Shown here: positions 42,005 through 52,649 of the stretch, in pieces
How positions within the stretch are numbered: position 1 is the stretch's first letter
Layout: each line of letters starts with the position of its first letter
NCBI RefSeq assembly: GCF_040536835.1
Contig: NZ_CP159578.1
Coordinates: 2,976,001 to 3,040,000 of the forward strand
DNA length: 64,000 nt
Direction of reading: 5' to 3'
Origin: Salinicola endophyticus
GTDB taxonomy: Bacteria; Pseudomonadota; Gammaproteobacteria; Pseudomonadales; Halomonadaceae
Position numbers and translations under genes: made by a program
Notes under the pieces: model-generated
Databases searched by the model: none
Told to the model about the DNA's origin: nothing
Seen by the model: the letters and a program-made list of their open reading frames with translations, nothing else

Positions 42005-42006
42005 CA

Positions 42007-43491
42007 ATGATAATGCATCGATTCTGGCTATTCGTTATCAGTTCTCTTGTCGTCTCTTTTCTTGGCGCTGTCTTTCCGGCTAATGCGTTTGCGTATTGGG
42101 CTGGTGGTAATGCCAGTAAAGACCCGTCCATCTGTTCTGAGCCACAGTTATCTCAACCTATTAAATGTGATAGTGATGTTGGTACAGACGGTTATTTTTG
42201 GTATTCCTGGTCAGCTTGGGAGGGCGACCCCAAGGATATACCCGCCGAGGATTTAGCCAAGGGGGTTTATAATATCGAGTACTCTGACGATCAATGCCGG
42301 TCTATTTATGACGGTAAAACCGTGGGTGTTGCAGTCCCGTCTAATGCGCTTGATTCTCCTACGACAGTCGTGACCGTCGCCGGCTGTAAGCTGTATCAAA
42401 CCCCAGGCGTCACATTCTGTACGAACTTTGATAACGGCACGCAGAATTGCTACACGGAATGGAAAGCCGAGTCTACCGGTGAGACTTCTAAGTTTGATGC
42501 GGGTGTTTCTTCTACAACCTCCTCTCCTTTTCAACTGACGGACAACCCTTCGTCTTGCTCCAAGGGGAGCTATTCGAGTGGTGGAAAATCTTATTGCTAC
42601 ATCGGCGGCTCAACTGATTTAAACATCATCTCTGTGCCTGATGACGAACCTGATAATGGCGGCTCTGGTTCTGATAGCGGCGATACCAGCGGCGGCTCTG
42701 ACAATACTGGCGGGCATACAGGCACCGATGGCGGTGGCACCGGTGGTTCCTCCGGTGGCGGCTCATCGGGTAGCGGCGGCGGTGGCGGGTCTTCCGGTGG
42801 CGGGTCTTCCGGTGGTGGCTCTACCGGGGGTGGCACCTCGACCGGTGGTGGCGATACCTCGAACGGTGGCGGCGATACCTCGACCGATGACGACACCACG
42901 CCCACCGACGACACCGATACGCCCACCCAAGGCGATACCGGCAGCAATGACGGCGGTAGCAACGACAGTGGCAGCAACGACAGCGGCGACGGTGAAGAGA
43001 GCGAAGAACCTGGCGACGGTCTCGATGCGGTGCTGGATGCCATTGGCGGCGTGCGTAAGGCAATCAACGACGGCTTTTCCAACCTCGTCGACACCTTCAC
43101 CAACCAGGACGGCGCCCCTTCCGCCGCCGATGTGGAAAGCGAGTTCGATGGCCAGGGCCTTACCGACGACCTGATGAGCCAGCTCGACACCCAGAACGAA
43201 GACGTACAGGGGGAGATCACCCAGCGCTATCGCGATCTGTTCGAGGATGACAGCAGCCTCCTGGGCCAGGGCCTGAGCTACGTCAAAGGCGTGGCCACCG
43301 CCTGGCTCCCCGAGATTCCCGGTGGCGGCGGCTGCGTCCCGCTCACCTTCAGCTTCCAGGGCCACACCGTCACCATCGAGTGCCGCGTCTTCGACCTGAT
43401 CAAGGCCGCGCTCTCCTGGCTGCTGTTCTTCTTCACCTGCTACCAAATCACCATGATCGCGCTGTCTTATCGCAGCGCGTCGGAGGGCTGA
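42007..43491 (+). CDS. Adsorption protein (pIII-like)
   Basis: A 494-residue virion-tip protein. A signal peptide (MHRFWLFVISSLVVSFLGAV..., cleavage after ANAFA) precedes an N-terminal receptor-binding region of about 190 residues with several cysteines. A long Gly/Ser/Thr/Asp-rich linker (about residues 210-340), a C-terminal domain and a final membrane anchor (AALSWLLFFFTCYQITMIALSY) complete the pIII plan. ATG 42007 or 42013 starts the signal peptide. GC is low in the N-terminal region and high after it, suggesting an exchanged receptor-binding part. Confidence 0.85.
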   Translation: MIMHRFWLFVISSLVVSFLGAVFPANAFAYWAGGNASKDPSICSEPQLSQPIKCDSDVGTDGYFWYSWSAWEGDPKDIPAEDLAKGVYNIEYSDDQCRSIYDGKTVGVAVPSNALDSPTTVVTVAGCKLYQTPGVTFCTNFDNGTQNCYTEWKAESTGETSKFDAGVSSTTSSPFQLTDNPSSCSKGSYSSGGKSYCYIGGSTDLNIISVPDDEPDNGGSGSDSGDTSGGSDNTGGHTGTDGGGTGGSSGGGSSGSGGGGGSSGGGSSGGGSTGGGTSTGGGDTSNGGGDTSTDDDTTPTDDTDTPTQGDTGSNDGGSNDSGSNDSGDGEESEEPGDGLDAVLDAIGGVRKAINDGFSNLVDTFTNQDGAPSAADVESEFDGQGLTDDLMSQLDTQNEDVQGEITQRYRDLFEDDSSLLGQGLSYVKGVATAWLPEIPGGGGCVPLTFSFQGHTVTIECRVFDLIKAALSWLLFFFTCYQITMIALSYRSASEG

Positions 43492-43493
43492 CC

Positions 43494-43844
43494 ATGGGTG
43501 CGCTCGTTCGGCTGCTCTTCACCGCCTTGATCCCGCTGGCGCGTAACTTTTTCAAGTACTTCGGGACGTGGTTTCTTCAGTTCTTCTTCTGGCTCAAGGT
43601 CGCCCGCTTCGGGCTGTTCCTGATCAAAGTCGGGATTTTCGTCGCCCTGATCACCGGCACCGCTGACGTGATTTCCAGCATCGTCGACAGCCTTACCGTG
43701 GCCATGCCCGCGGTGCTGGCCGATGGCGTCAACCGCATCCTCCCCGACAACTTCTCCACCTGTGTCTCGGCCATCGTGCTGGCCAAGTTCACGGTCATGG
43801 CCCTGCACGTCAAAGACCGCGTGCTGGGGCTTGGGGGTGTGTGA
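43494..43844 (+). CDS. Minor coat protein (pVI-like)
   Basis: A 116-residue, very hydrophobic protein with three or so membrane segments (residues 2-18, 25-55, 85-105). Its place between the pIII-like and Zot genes is that of gene VI, whose product joins pIII at the trailing end of the virion. GGAGGG lies before the ATG at 43494. The assignment rests on synteny, size and hydrophobicity. Confidence 0.78.
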   Translation: MGALVRLLFTALIPLARNFFKYFGTWFLQFFFWLKVARFGLFLIKVGIFVALITGTADVISSIVDSLTVAMPAVLADGVNRILPDNFSTCVSAIVLAKFTVMALHVKDRVLGLGGV

Positions 43845-44917
43845 TGGCGGTCTATGTCGTCACCGGCAAACTGGGCGCGGGCAAGACGCTGGTCGCCGTC
43901 GGCAAGATCAAGGACAAGCTCAACCACGGCTGCCCGGTGGCCACCAATCTCGACCTTCGCCTGCATAAGCTGGTCGGCGAACGCGCGCGCAACACCCGCG
44001 TCTATCGCATCCCCGACAAACCCCAGCTCGCCGACCTGGAAGCCATCGGACGCGGCAACGACACCTACGACGAAGCCAAGAACGGCCTCCTGGTGCTCGA
44101 TGAGTGCGGCACCTGGTTTAACTCGCGCTCCTGGGCCGACAAGTCGCGCCAGGCGGTCATCGACTGGTTTCTCCATGCCCGGAAGCTCGGCTGGGACATC
44201 ATCTTCTTGATCCAGGATCTCTCGATCATGGACAAGCAGGCACGCGTCGCGCTGGCCGAACACGTCGTCTACTGCCGGCGTCTCGATCGCCTGTCGCTGC
44301 CGATCATCGGCTCCCTCTGGTCAATGTTCGCCGGCGGCAAGCTGCCGATGCCCAAGCTCCACCTCGGCATCGTCAAATACGGCGACTCCCCGCAAAGCCT
44401 CGTCGTCGAGCGCTGGACCTACACCGGCCGCGCGCTCTACCCGGCCTATGACACCAAGCAAGCCTTCTCCGACGCCTACCCGCACCAGACCTACTCGATG
44501 CTGCCGCCGTGGCTCACCCATGGCGTGTTCCGCGTCCCCCGCGATGCGAGGTTTTACATGCGCATGACCCGTATCTACTGGAAGCGCTTCAACCGCCCGT
44601 TGCTGGGTCTCGCTTCCTTCGTTCTGGGCATCGTCCTCACCACGTCCGTGCTCGTCGTCGATCAGGTCGACGCCCGCAACGCCGACCCCGAGGTCACGCC
44701 CGATCCTGCGCCCGCCGTCGATCTCTCCCGCTTCGACCGCGCGCGCATCACCGGCTACGCCCAGCTGGGCGACCGCACCACCTATCGCCTCCTGGACGGC
44801 GACCACCGGCCCACCACCAGTGACGACCTCGAACGCCTCGGCCTCGACGTCATCCCGATGGGTGCCTGTCATCTCCGCCTCGGCTCTGGAGCCCACCATG
44901 TCGACATCGGTTGCTAA
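43844..44917 (+). CDS. zot: Zot-domain assembly ATPase (pI-like)
   Basis: A 357-residue inner-membrane assembly protein. Walker A is GKLGAGKT (residues 8-15) and Walker B LLVLDECGTWFN (about 85-96). A single membrane segment near residue 265 (ASFVLGIVLTTSVLVV) leaves a periplasmic tail, as in pI/Zot. It powers extrusion of the virion together with the secretin. ATG 43844 overlaps the stop of the pVI gene; a GTG one codon earlier is in frame. Confidence 0.93.
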   Translation: MAVYVVTGKLGAGKTLVAVGKIKDKLNHGCPVATNLDLRLHKLVGERARNTRVYRIPDKPQLADLEAIGRGNDTYDEAKNGLLVLDECGTWFNSRSWADKSRQAVIDWFLHARKLGWDIIFLIQDLSIMDKQARVALAEHVVYCRRLDRLSLPIIGSLWSMFAGGKLPMPKLHLGIVKYGDSPQSLVVERWTYTGRALYPAYDTKQAFSDAYPHQTYSMLPPWLTHGVFRVPRDARFYMRMTRIYWKRFNRPLLGLASFVLGIVLTTSVLVVDQVDARNADPEVTPDPAPAVDLSRFDRARITGYAQLGDRTTYRLLDGDHRPTTSDDLERLGLDVIPMGACHLRLGSGAHHVDIGC

Positions 44918-46169
44918 TCTCGCCCGCGCCGCCCTCGCCGCCGGCGCCCTGCTGCTCACGCCCACCGCTCACGCCCTGCCCATCGATATGCAGGACGCCG
45001 ACGTGCGCGACTTCGTGCACTGGTACAGCCAGGAAACCGCCACCCCCATCGCCATCGACCCGCGGGTTAACGGCACCCTGACTGTCTACGCCCCGGACGT
45101 GCCACCCGATCAGCTCCCCGAGTTCTTCCAGGGCGTCATGCAATCCCACGGCTATCAGCTCGTCCCCGGCAACCCGCCTACCCTGGTCCCGGCCAAGCCC
45201 GACCAGACGTTCATGAGCCGTATCGCCACCCCGGCCCCACGTGAGCCCAGCGTCTCCCGCGTGCTGTCGATCAACCATCTACGCGCCGACGATCTCGCGC
45301 CCCTGGTCGACGCCTTCCTGATACAGAACACCCCCGGTAGCGCGCAGGCCACCCACGCCCAGGTGCTGCACGCCGCTAACGCGCTCCTGGTCAGCGGCCC
45401 CGCCGACCGCATCCAGGCGCTCGAACGGCTGCTGCCCCAGATCGACGTTACCCGCGCCCAGGTGCTCATCCGCGCGTTGATCTTCGAGACCACCGACGGC
45501 GACACCCTCGACCTCGGCGTCTCGTTTGGCCGCGCCCGCGCTGGCAGCAACCCCGCCGGGGGCTTCAACACCTCGGGGCTCGGTCGCACGCTCTCGGTGC
45601 CCGGTGGCGCCTTCGGCATCTTCGACGGCGACGTGCTGGCCCTGGCCGTCAACGCGATCCGCCGCGACTCCAACGCCCGGGTTCTCTCTACGCCGCAAAT
45701 CCTGGCGCTCTCCGGCCAGCGCGGCACCATCTCGGTCGGCCAGAACGTCCCCTTTATTACCGGGCGGGTCACCGGCGAAGCGGCCAACATCGAAAACCCC
45801 TTCCAGACCATCGAGCGCCGCGACATCGGCATCACCCTCAATGTGCTGCCGGTGGTCACCCCCTCGGGCCTGATCGTCATGGACGTGGGTACCGCCGCGG
45901 ACAGCCTCACCGACTCGGTGCTCGCCTCGGACATCATCACCAACCAGCGCAGCATCAACACCACGGTACAGATTCAATCCGGCCAGTCGGTGCTCCTGGG
46001 CGGCCTCGTCTCCGAAGAGAACCGGCAGCAGCAGAACCGCGTGCCAGTGCTCTCCGACATCCCCGTCATCGGCGCCCTATTCCGCTCCACCTCGACCAGC
46101 CACCAGAGCAGCAACCTCTACGTTCTGCTGCAAGCCACCGTGCTGCCTACCCTGGAGGCCGCCTCATGA
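44898..46169 (+). CDS. Phage secretin (pIV-like)
   Basis: A 423-residue outer-membrane secretin. A signal peptide (LARAALAAGALLLTPTAHA) is followed by an N0/STN-type domain (about residues 24-90), an N1-like domain (about 115-185) and the secretin core (about 200-415) with VPFITG and the C-terminal signature VPVLSDIPVIGALFRS. It forms the exit channel for virions. ATG 44898 has GGAG upstream and overlaps zot by 20 bp. Possession of its own secretin means the phage does not depend on a host type II system. Confidence 0.92.
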   Translation: MSTSVANLARAALAAGALLLTPTAHALPIDMQDADVRDFVHWYSQETATPIAIDPRVNGTLTVYAPDVPPDQLPEFFQGVMQSHGYQLVPGNPPTLVPAKPDQTFMSRIATPAPREPSVSRVLSINHLRADDLAPLVDAFLIQNTPGSAQATHAQVLHAANALLVSGPADRIQALERLLPQIDVTRAQVLIRALIFETTDGDTLDLGVSFGRARAGSNPAGGFNTSGLGRTLSVPGGAFGIFDGDVLALAVNAIRRDSNARVLSTPQILALSGQRGTISVGQNVPFITGRVTGEAANIENPFQTIERRDIGITLNVLPVVTPSGLIVMDVGTAADSLTDSVLASDIITNQRSINTTVQIQSGQSVLLGGLVSEENRQQQNRVPVLSDIPVIGALFRSTSTSHQSSNLYVLLQATVLPTLEAAS

Positions 46170-46909
46170 GCACACCAATCGATAGTTTTTCACCCGCCGA
46201 TCGCAGGGGATCTCATAGCCACCCGCTATCCAACGCCTGGGTACCGCTCGCCCAGTGGCTCGCGATCCTCGCCATGTCGCAGGAACACGCCATCAAGTTC
46301 ATCTGGCCAGACTCGCCCGCCGTGCCCTGGGCCATCCTGGTCGGGCGCATCGCCTTCCCGCTGTTCGCCGGCATGGTTGCGTGGCATCTGCTGCACAACA
46401 CCCGCCACCCGCTGCGCTACGGCTGTCGCCTGCTGCTGGTCGGCCTCGTCGCCCAGCTCCCTTACGCCCTGGTCGTCACCCCGGACAAGCTCAACGTCTG
46501 CTTTACCCTGGGCCTGGGGCTTCTCGCCGTGGTCACCTTCGCCAACCTTCGAGAACGTGCCCTGCAACTCGCCGCGGGCATCCTCGCGCTCATCGCCGCC
46601 GGTGCCACGGCCCCATATCTTGAGTACGGCCTGTGTGGGCTACTCCTGGTCCCGGCCCTGGTCGTGGCGTTTCGCTACCCCCAACACACCCTGGCCGCCA
46701 TTCCCGCGCTGCTGCTCTCGGTGCTGATCAATGCCACGCCCGCTGCCATGGCCATCAGCCTCGCCACGACCGCCGTTCTCATCCTGCTCACCAACGGCTC
46801 CCTGGTCTGGCGCCTACCGATCCCAGCGATACCCCGCCCGCTGCGGCTCTCCTGGTATCCGCTGCACCTGCTCGTCATCACCCTGGCCACTGGGGGCATC
46901 ACGTCATGA
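46166..46909 (+). CDS. TraX-family membrane protein
   Basis: A 247-residue protein with about seven membrane segments. WLAILAMSQEHAIKFIWP, GRIAFPLFAGMVAWHL and YGLCGLLLVPALVV match the TraX family, named for F-pilin N-acetylation. It overlaps the secretin gene by 4 bp, so it belongs to the late operon. In a filamentous phage it may acetylate a coat protein or change host surface structures; that is an inference. Confidence 0.82.
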   Translation: MSTPIDSFSPADRRGSHSHPLSNAWVPLAQWLAILAMSQEHAIKFIWPDSPAVPWAILVGRIAFPLFAGMVAWHLLHNTRHPLRYGCRLLLVGLVAQLPYALVVTPDKLNVCFTLGLGLLAVVTFANLRERALQLAAGILALIAAGATAPYLEYGLCGLLLVPALVVAFRYPQHTLAAIPALLLSVLINATPAAMAISLATTAVLILLTNGSLVWRLPIPAIPRPLRLSWYPLHLLVITLATGGITS

Positions 46910-47239
46910 GGGGGTCAAAACGGACTGCCGGGGCCCGACGACTAGTGAGTGGGGGTAGACGAATCTGTCGTCGGGCAACGGTAGTCGACAGCCGCTTTCC
47001 CACTTGCCTAATTCTCCAAGGCTAAAAAAAAGCGAGTGCCATTAACCGTCACTGTTTGTCAGTAACGAAAATCGCTTGAACCATTCTATTTGTATTCAAC
47101 CAGGACAGTGACTTATGAAAAAACACGTATCACCATCGAGTTATTGGATAAGCGAGACCCTCCCTGTAACACGTCTCGCACATTGACCTCCGAAACCTCC
47201 ATAAACCGTCACTAAACGTCTTTATCAGGAGAACACTTT
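46910..47239. other. Phage intergenic region with candidate replication origin
   Basis: GCCCGACGAC (46933-46942) pairs with GTCGTCGGGC (46967-46976) around a 24-nt loop containing TAGTGAGTGGGGGTAGACG, a plausible nick or priming structure just upstream of the replication initiator. AACCGTCACT occurs twice (47044-47053 and 47204-47213), the second 26 bp before the rep start. The region is AT-richer than the flanking genes. Confidence 0.5.
47115..47186 (+). CDS. Possible 23-residue peptide upstream of rep
   Basis: A short frame starting MKKHVSPSSYW and ending TRLAH, with AGGA about ten bases before its ATG. It lies between the two AACCGTCACT repeats. It could be a leader peptide for rep or chance. 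Confidence 0.22.
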   Translation: MKKHVSPSSYWISETLPVTRLAH

Positions 47240-48535
47240 ATGAACCGTTGGGAACGCTACTCCATCGCCTCCTTGATCGAGAGTCGGGAAGACCCCAAAG
47301 GCCGTTTGTTCCTGAGTCCCAAGGGCCAGCGCCAGCTCGATCACATCAAGATCCTCCACGCCGGCGTCGACACCGTGCGCCAGCTCTACGCAGGGAAGCC
47401 CTGCATGGCCCTGTTCGATCAAATCATCGAGGTCTACCGCGAAGGTCGGGGCGCCACCATGGACCTGTTCGGCACCACCTGGAGCGTCGGCGCGGGCAAC
47501 ACCCAAAGCGGCTTCCGCTACCGCCTGCAGAACAACGACCTGGGCGTCATCGTCCTGTTCTACGCCCGGCACGTGAAGGCTGAAGACATCGGCACCCACC
47601 TCAAGATCGAGCTCTCCCCGCACTTCATCCACGAACACAGCACCGCCGACGTGCAAGCCTACCTGGACAACATCGCCAAGCAGCTTCTCGCCTACGTCGA
47701 GCCCATGGGCTGTGCCGTACACCTCGCGCTAGACGTCCAGGGCTGGAAGCCACCCGCCGACTTCCTCGAACGCTTCGTCACCCGCTCCAAGAAAGTCACG
47801 CGCATCAACGGCATCGACGACTTCAGCTTCAACCACGGCCACATCGCCACCTCCTACGGCAACGCCGAAACCTTCATGTTCGGCACCGCGGGCGCCCTCC
47901 AGTGCTGCATCTACAACAAGACCAAGGAGGCCCACTACCGCGACAAGATCCACTTCTGGGAAAGCATCTGGCAGAAAGCCGCCGGCGATGACCCCACGGT
48001 CTCCGACTACAACCCCGACAAGCCGGTCTGGCGAATCGAGATGCGCTTTCACCAATCGGTGCTGCGTGAGTTCGCCCAAGGCACCCCCTGCAACGTCGAC
48101 ACCGGTGAATGCCTCGACATGGACCACGGCTTCAAGCGCTTCAACGACACCGTGCCCCACCTCACCGGCCTCTGGCGCACCGCCATGGGCAAGTACCGGC
48201 TCGACCACGCCCGCAACCTCATCGACTGCGTGTGGCAGCTCCTGCAGGAAGACGCCCGCTTCTATGACCACGAACCCCATCTGCTCTACAAGCGAGCGCG
48301 CAAGGCCCCGGGGCTCGGCAACGAAAAGAACGTCGCCCTGGTCGTGGGTAACCTCATCTCCCTCTACGCACGCCAGGGCTTCACCATCCAGCAAGCCATG
48401 CAAGGGCTCTCCCGCTGTGGGGCCTGGGACGACATTGCCAACTACTACCGCCGACGGGGATTGGATGCGGGACAGCTACGCCAGCTCATCGAACAACGGC
48501 TGGTCGAGCGGCGGTTACTTGGGAAGGCTGCCTAG
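47240..48535 (+). CDS. Phage replication initiation protein
   Basis: A 431-residue protein similar to inovirus/plasmid replication initiators of the Rep_trans type. Segments LHAGVDTVRQLY (opening), YARHVKAEDIGTHLKIELSPHFI, CAVHLALDVQGWKPP and WRIEMRFHQSVLREF are the recognisable blocks; it would nick the double-stranded form to start rolling-circle replication. ATG 47240 has AGGAGA upstream. The stop overlaps the integrase GTG by one base. The catalytic tyrosine cannot be fixed by eye. Confidence 0.85.
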   Translation: MNRWERYSIASLIESREDPKGRLFLSPKGQRQLDHIKILHAGVDTVRQLYAGKPCMALFDQIIEVYREGRGATMDLFGTTWSVGAGNTQSGFRYRLQNNDLGVIVLFYARHVKAEDIGTHLKIELSPHFIHEHSTADVQAYLDNIAKQLLAYVEPMGCAVHLALDVQGWKPPADFLERFVTRSKKVTRINGIDDFSFNHGHIATSYGNAETFMFGTAGALQCCIYNKTKEAHYRDKIHFWESIWQKAAGDDPTVSDYNPDKPVWRIEMRFHQSVLREFAQGTPCNVDTGECLDMDHGFKRFNDTVPHLTGLWRTAMGKYRLDHARNLIDCVWQLLQEDARFYDHEPHLLYKRARKAPGLGNEKNVALVVGNLISLYARQGFTIQQAMQGLSRCGAWDDIANYYRRRGLDAGQLRQLIEQRLVERRLLGKAA

Positions 48536-49524
48536 TGGCGATCAAGAAAACAGCCAGGGGCTGGCAGGTCGACATACAACCAGGAGGGCGCGGTTACCGG
48601 CGCATACGCAAGACGTTTCCGACCAAGCTGGAAGCTCAACGCTTTATGACCCTCACGCTCGGCAAGGCTGCGGCGGGGGAAGACTACGCGCCCAAGAAAC
48701 GCGACAAGCGGCGGCTGAGTGACCTCATCGACCTCTGGTATGAATTCCATGGCGTCTCGCTCAAGGACGGCAAGCGTCGCTATGCGCAGATGCTCGCCCT
48801 CGCCGACATGATGGGCAACCCGATAGCCTCCACCATCACCGCCATGGACGCCGCGCGGTTCCGGCAAAAGCGCCTGGCTTCAGGGATCACGCCCACCACC
48901 GCCAACCACGATCAGGCCCACCTGCGCGCCGTGTTCAACAAGCTGACCAAGCTCGGCGAGTGGCACCAGGGAAACCCCTTTGCCAGCCTCCAGCCGCTGC
49001 GCCTGGACGAAACCGAACTCAGCTACCTCACCGAAGACCAGATAGCCCGGCTGCTCGAGATCCTGGACCGTCGCACCAACAAGGATGCCGCTCTGATCAC
49101 CCGGCTCTGCCTCGCCACCGGTGCCCGTTGGTCGGAGGCCCAGTATCTGCGCGCCGAAAACCTCCGCGACGGTCGTGTCACCTTCACCGGCACCAAGAAC
49201 GGCCGTAACCGCACCATCCCGCTGAATCCGGGGCTCTACCAGACGCTGATCGAACACGCCCCCAAGGTCGGGCGCGTCTTCCCAACGACCGGATATAACC
49301 CGTTTTCGGATGCGATCAAGGAGGCGGGAATTCAGCTCCCCAAGGGGCAGAGAACGCACGTGTTACGCCACACCTTTGCCAGCCATTTCATGATGAATGG
49401 CGGCGACGTATTAACGCTGCAAAAGATCCTGGGGCACCAGACCATTACGATGACAATGCGCTACGCACACCTGTCCCCCGACCATCTCGCGGACGCGATC
49501 AAATACGCCCCGAAAATCGGTTGA
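48535..49524 (+). CDS. int: Tyrosine-type phage integrase
   Basis: A 329-residue site-specific recombinase. An N-terminal arm-binding part and a SAM-like core-binding domain (about 55-150) precede the catalytic domain, with Arg in CLATGARWSEAQ, HxxR in HVLRHTFASHFM and the nucleophile Tyr in TITMTMRYAHLS. GTG at 48535 overlaps the rep stop. It lies 72 bp from the tRNA-Leu 3' end, which identifies its attachment site. Own integrases, rather than XerCD use, are found in a subset of inoviruses. Confidence 0.95.
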   Translation: MAIKKTARGWQVDIQPGGRGYRRIRKTFPTKLEAQRFMTLTLGKAAAGEDYAPKKRDKRRLSDLIDLWYEFHGVSLKDGKRRYAQMLALADMMGNPIASTITAMDAARFRQKRLASGITPTTANHDQAHLRAVFNKLTKLGEWHQGNPFASLQPLRLDETELSYLTEDQIARLLEILDRRTNKDAALITRLCLATGARWSEAQYLRAENLRDGRVTFTGTKNGRNRTIPLNPGLYQTLIEHAPKVGRVFPTTGYNPFSDAIKEAGIQLPKGQRTHVLRHTFASHFMMNGGDVLTLQKILGHQTITMTMRYAHLSPDHLADAIKYAPKIG

Positions 49525-49596
49525 CACTGCGTTGACACATCGAGAAAAAAGCAGGAATCAAGCGGAGGGAAAAACGCTATAAGTGCTTGATTTGCA

Positions 49597-49683
49597 TGGT
49601 GCCGGCGGTCGGACTCGAACCGACACACTGTTTCCAGCGGCGGATTTTGAATCCGCTGCGTCTACCAATTCCGCCACGCCGGC
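49597..49683 (-). tRNA. tRNA-Leu (CAA)
   Basis: On the minus strand the 87-nt sequence starts GCCGGCGTGGCGG, has the acceptor stem GCCGGCG/CGCCGGC, an encoded CCA end, the long variable arm of class II tRNAs, the T arm GGTTCGAGTCC and anticodon stem-loop GCGGA-TTCAAAA-TCCGC with anticodon CAA. The prophage abuts its 3' end. Confidence 0.96.
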
Positions 49684-49871
49684 AGCGGAGTGGCATTATA
49701 CGGACCCCGGCCTTTGCGTCAATCGCTGCGCTGACTTCGCTCCCCGCCTGCTTTATCATGGCGCCCTCGCTTGGGTCGCCCGGCGGCCTTCGATGCCGCG
49801 GCAGCGGCCCGCTTCGAGTGGCCGCGCCAGGCTGCGGTCACGTCATCCCTTTTCGCCGATTCATGAGTGCC

Positions 49872-50906
49872 ATGCAGCGCGCCGACTTCCATTTCGATCT
49901 CCCCGACGAGTTGATCGCTCGCTACCCTTCCGAGCAGCGCACCGATTGCCGCCTGCTATGCGTCGATGGCCCTTCCGGGGCGCTGGCGCATGAGCGCTTC
50001 CCCGATCTGCTCGGGCATCTCGAACCCGGCGACGTGGTGGTATTCAACGACACGCGGGTGATCCCGGCGCGTCTGTTCGGCCAGAAGGCGAGCGGCGGCA
50101 AGGTGGAGATGCTGCTGGAGCGCCCGCTGGACGCCCATCGCGGCCTGGCCCATCTGCGCGCCAGCAAGTCGCCCAAGCCGGGCACCGAGCTGATCTTCGA
50201 GGGCGGTATTCACGCCGTGGTGGAAGGCCGGCAGGACGCACTGTTCGAGTTGCGCTTCCTCGGCGAGACGCCGCTGATCGCGCTGCTCGAACAGCACGGC
50301 CATATGCCGCTGCCGCCCTATATCACCCGCGAGGACGAACTCGCCGACCGTGAGCGCTACCAGACCGTCTACGCCCGCCGCGAAGGCGCGGTCGCCGCGC
50401 CCACCGCCGGCCTGCACTTCGACGAGGCGATGATGGCAGCGCTGCGGGCCAAGGGGGTCGAGATCGCCTTCGTCACCCTGCACGTGGGCGCGGGTACCTT
50501 TCAGCCGGTACGCGTCGACGACATCCGCGAGCACCATATGCACAGCGAGTGGCTGGAGGTGGACGAGCAGGTCTGCGCCAGCGTCAATCGCGCGCGGGAG
50601 GCGGGCAAGCGGGTCGTCGCCATCGGCACCACCAGCGTGCGCTGCCTGGAGAGTGCCAGCCAGGAAGATGGGCGCCTGGCGCCCTACCGCGGCGAGACCG
50701 ATATCTTCATCTATCCCGGCTATCGCTGGCGCTGCGTGGATGCTCTGGTCACCAACTTCCACCTGCCGGAGTCGACGCTATTGATGCTGGTCTCCGCCTT
50801 TGCTGGCTATGAAAGCGTGATGCGCGCCTATGCCGCCGCGGTGGAAGAGGAGTACCGCTTCTTCAGCTACGGCGATGCCATGTTCCTCACGCGCCGAGAC
50901 GCGTAA
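49872..50906 (+). CDS. queA: S-adenosylmethionine:tRNA ribosyltransferase-isomerase QueA
   Basis: A 344-residue enzyme that transfers and isomerises the ribosyl group of SAM to preQ1 in tRNA, making epoxyqueuosine. Landmarks are [52 protein letters not shown] (about residues 174-188) and [11 protein letters not shown]. The ATG at 49872 aligns with the family N-terminus; an ATG three codons earlier (49863) is possible. It is upstream of tgt, which makes the preQ1 substrate in tRNA. Confidence 0.95.
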   Translation: MQRADFHFDLPDELIARYPSEQRTDCRLLCVDGPSGALAHERFPDLLGHLEPGDVVVFNDTRVIPARLFGQKASGGKVEMLLERPLDAHRGLAHLRASKSPKPGTELIFEGGIHAVVEGRQDALFELRFLGETPLIALLEQHGHMPLPPYITREDELADRERYQTVYARREGAVAAPTAGLHFDEAMMAALRAKGVEIAFVTLHVGAGTFQPVRVDDIREHHMHSEWLEVDEQVCASVNRAREAGKRVVAIGTTSVRCLESASQEDGRLAPYRGETDIFIYPGYRWRCVDALVTNFHLPESTLLMLVSAFAGYESVMRAYAAAVEEEYRFFSYGDAMFLTRRDA

Positions 50907-52202
<1,296 letters not shown>

Positions 52203-52316
52203 CAAGAGACGCGCTGGCCGGTGGTAACGCCGGCGGGCCGGATAAGTCTCGTAACGTATCACCCGTTCACATCGCAACTCTCGCGACTTCCATCGCGCAA
52301 CTTCGGAGAACCATCC

Positions 52317-52649
52317 ATGCTGGACTTTTTCATCCCTGCGGCCCACGCCCAGGATGCAGCCGCACCTGGCGGTGGTGGCATTGCCCAGATCATCATGCTG
52401 GTCGGCTTCGTGCTGATCTTCTATTTCCTGCTGTGGCGCCCGCAGTCCAAGCGTGCCAAGCAGCACAAGCAGTTGATCTCCAACCTCTCCAAGGGTGACG
52501 AAATCGTCATCGGCGGCGGGCTGATGGGCCGCATCACCGAGGTGACCGACGACTTCATCAGCATGGAAATCGCCGAAGGCACCGTGGTCAACGTGCAGAA
52601 GAGCGCCGTGGCCTCCGTACTGCCCAAGGGTACCCTGAAGTCGCTGTAA
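52317..52649 (+). CDS. yajC: Preprotein translocase subunit YajC
   Basis: A 110-residue protein with one membrane segment (about residues 22-42, IIMLVGFVLIFYFLLW) and a cytosolic tail with LISNLSKGDEIVIGGGLMGRI and SAVASVLPKGTLKSL, the YajC signature. It associates with SecDF in the holotranslocon. ATG 52317 follows a GGAG. It lies 114 bp after tgt. Confidence 0.95.
   Translation: MLDFFIPAAHAQDAAAPGGGGIAQIIMLVGFVLIFYFLLWRPQSKRAKQHKQLISNLSKGDEIVIGGGLMGRITEVTDDFISMEIAEGTVVNVQKSAVASVLPKGTLKSL

Larger units (their letters stand above)
36756..49652. mobile_element. Filamentous (inovirus) prophage with accessory cargo, integrated at tRNA-Leu
   Basis: The segment carries repressor, operators, excisionase-like protein, ssDNA-binding protein, pVIII-like coat, pIII-like adsorption protein, pVI-like protein, Zot/pI, secretin, replication initiator and tyrosine integrase in inovirus order, ending at tRNA-Leu. 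The left end is set by a 12-bp match to the tRNA and by the drop in GC, and is less certain than the right end. No morphogenesis gene looks broken, so the element may be functional. Confidence 0.85.
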
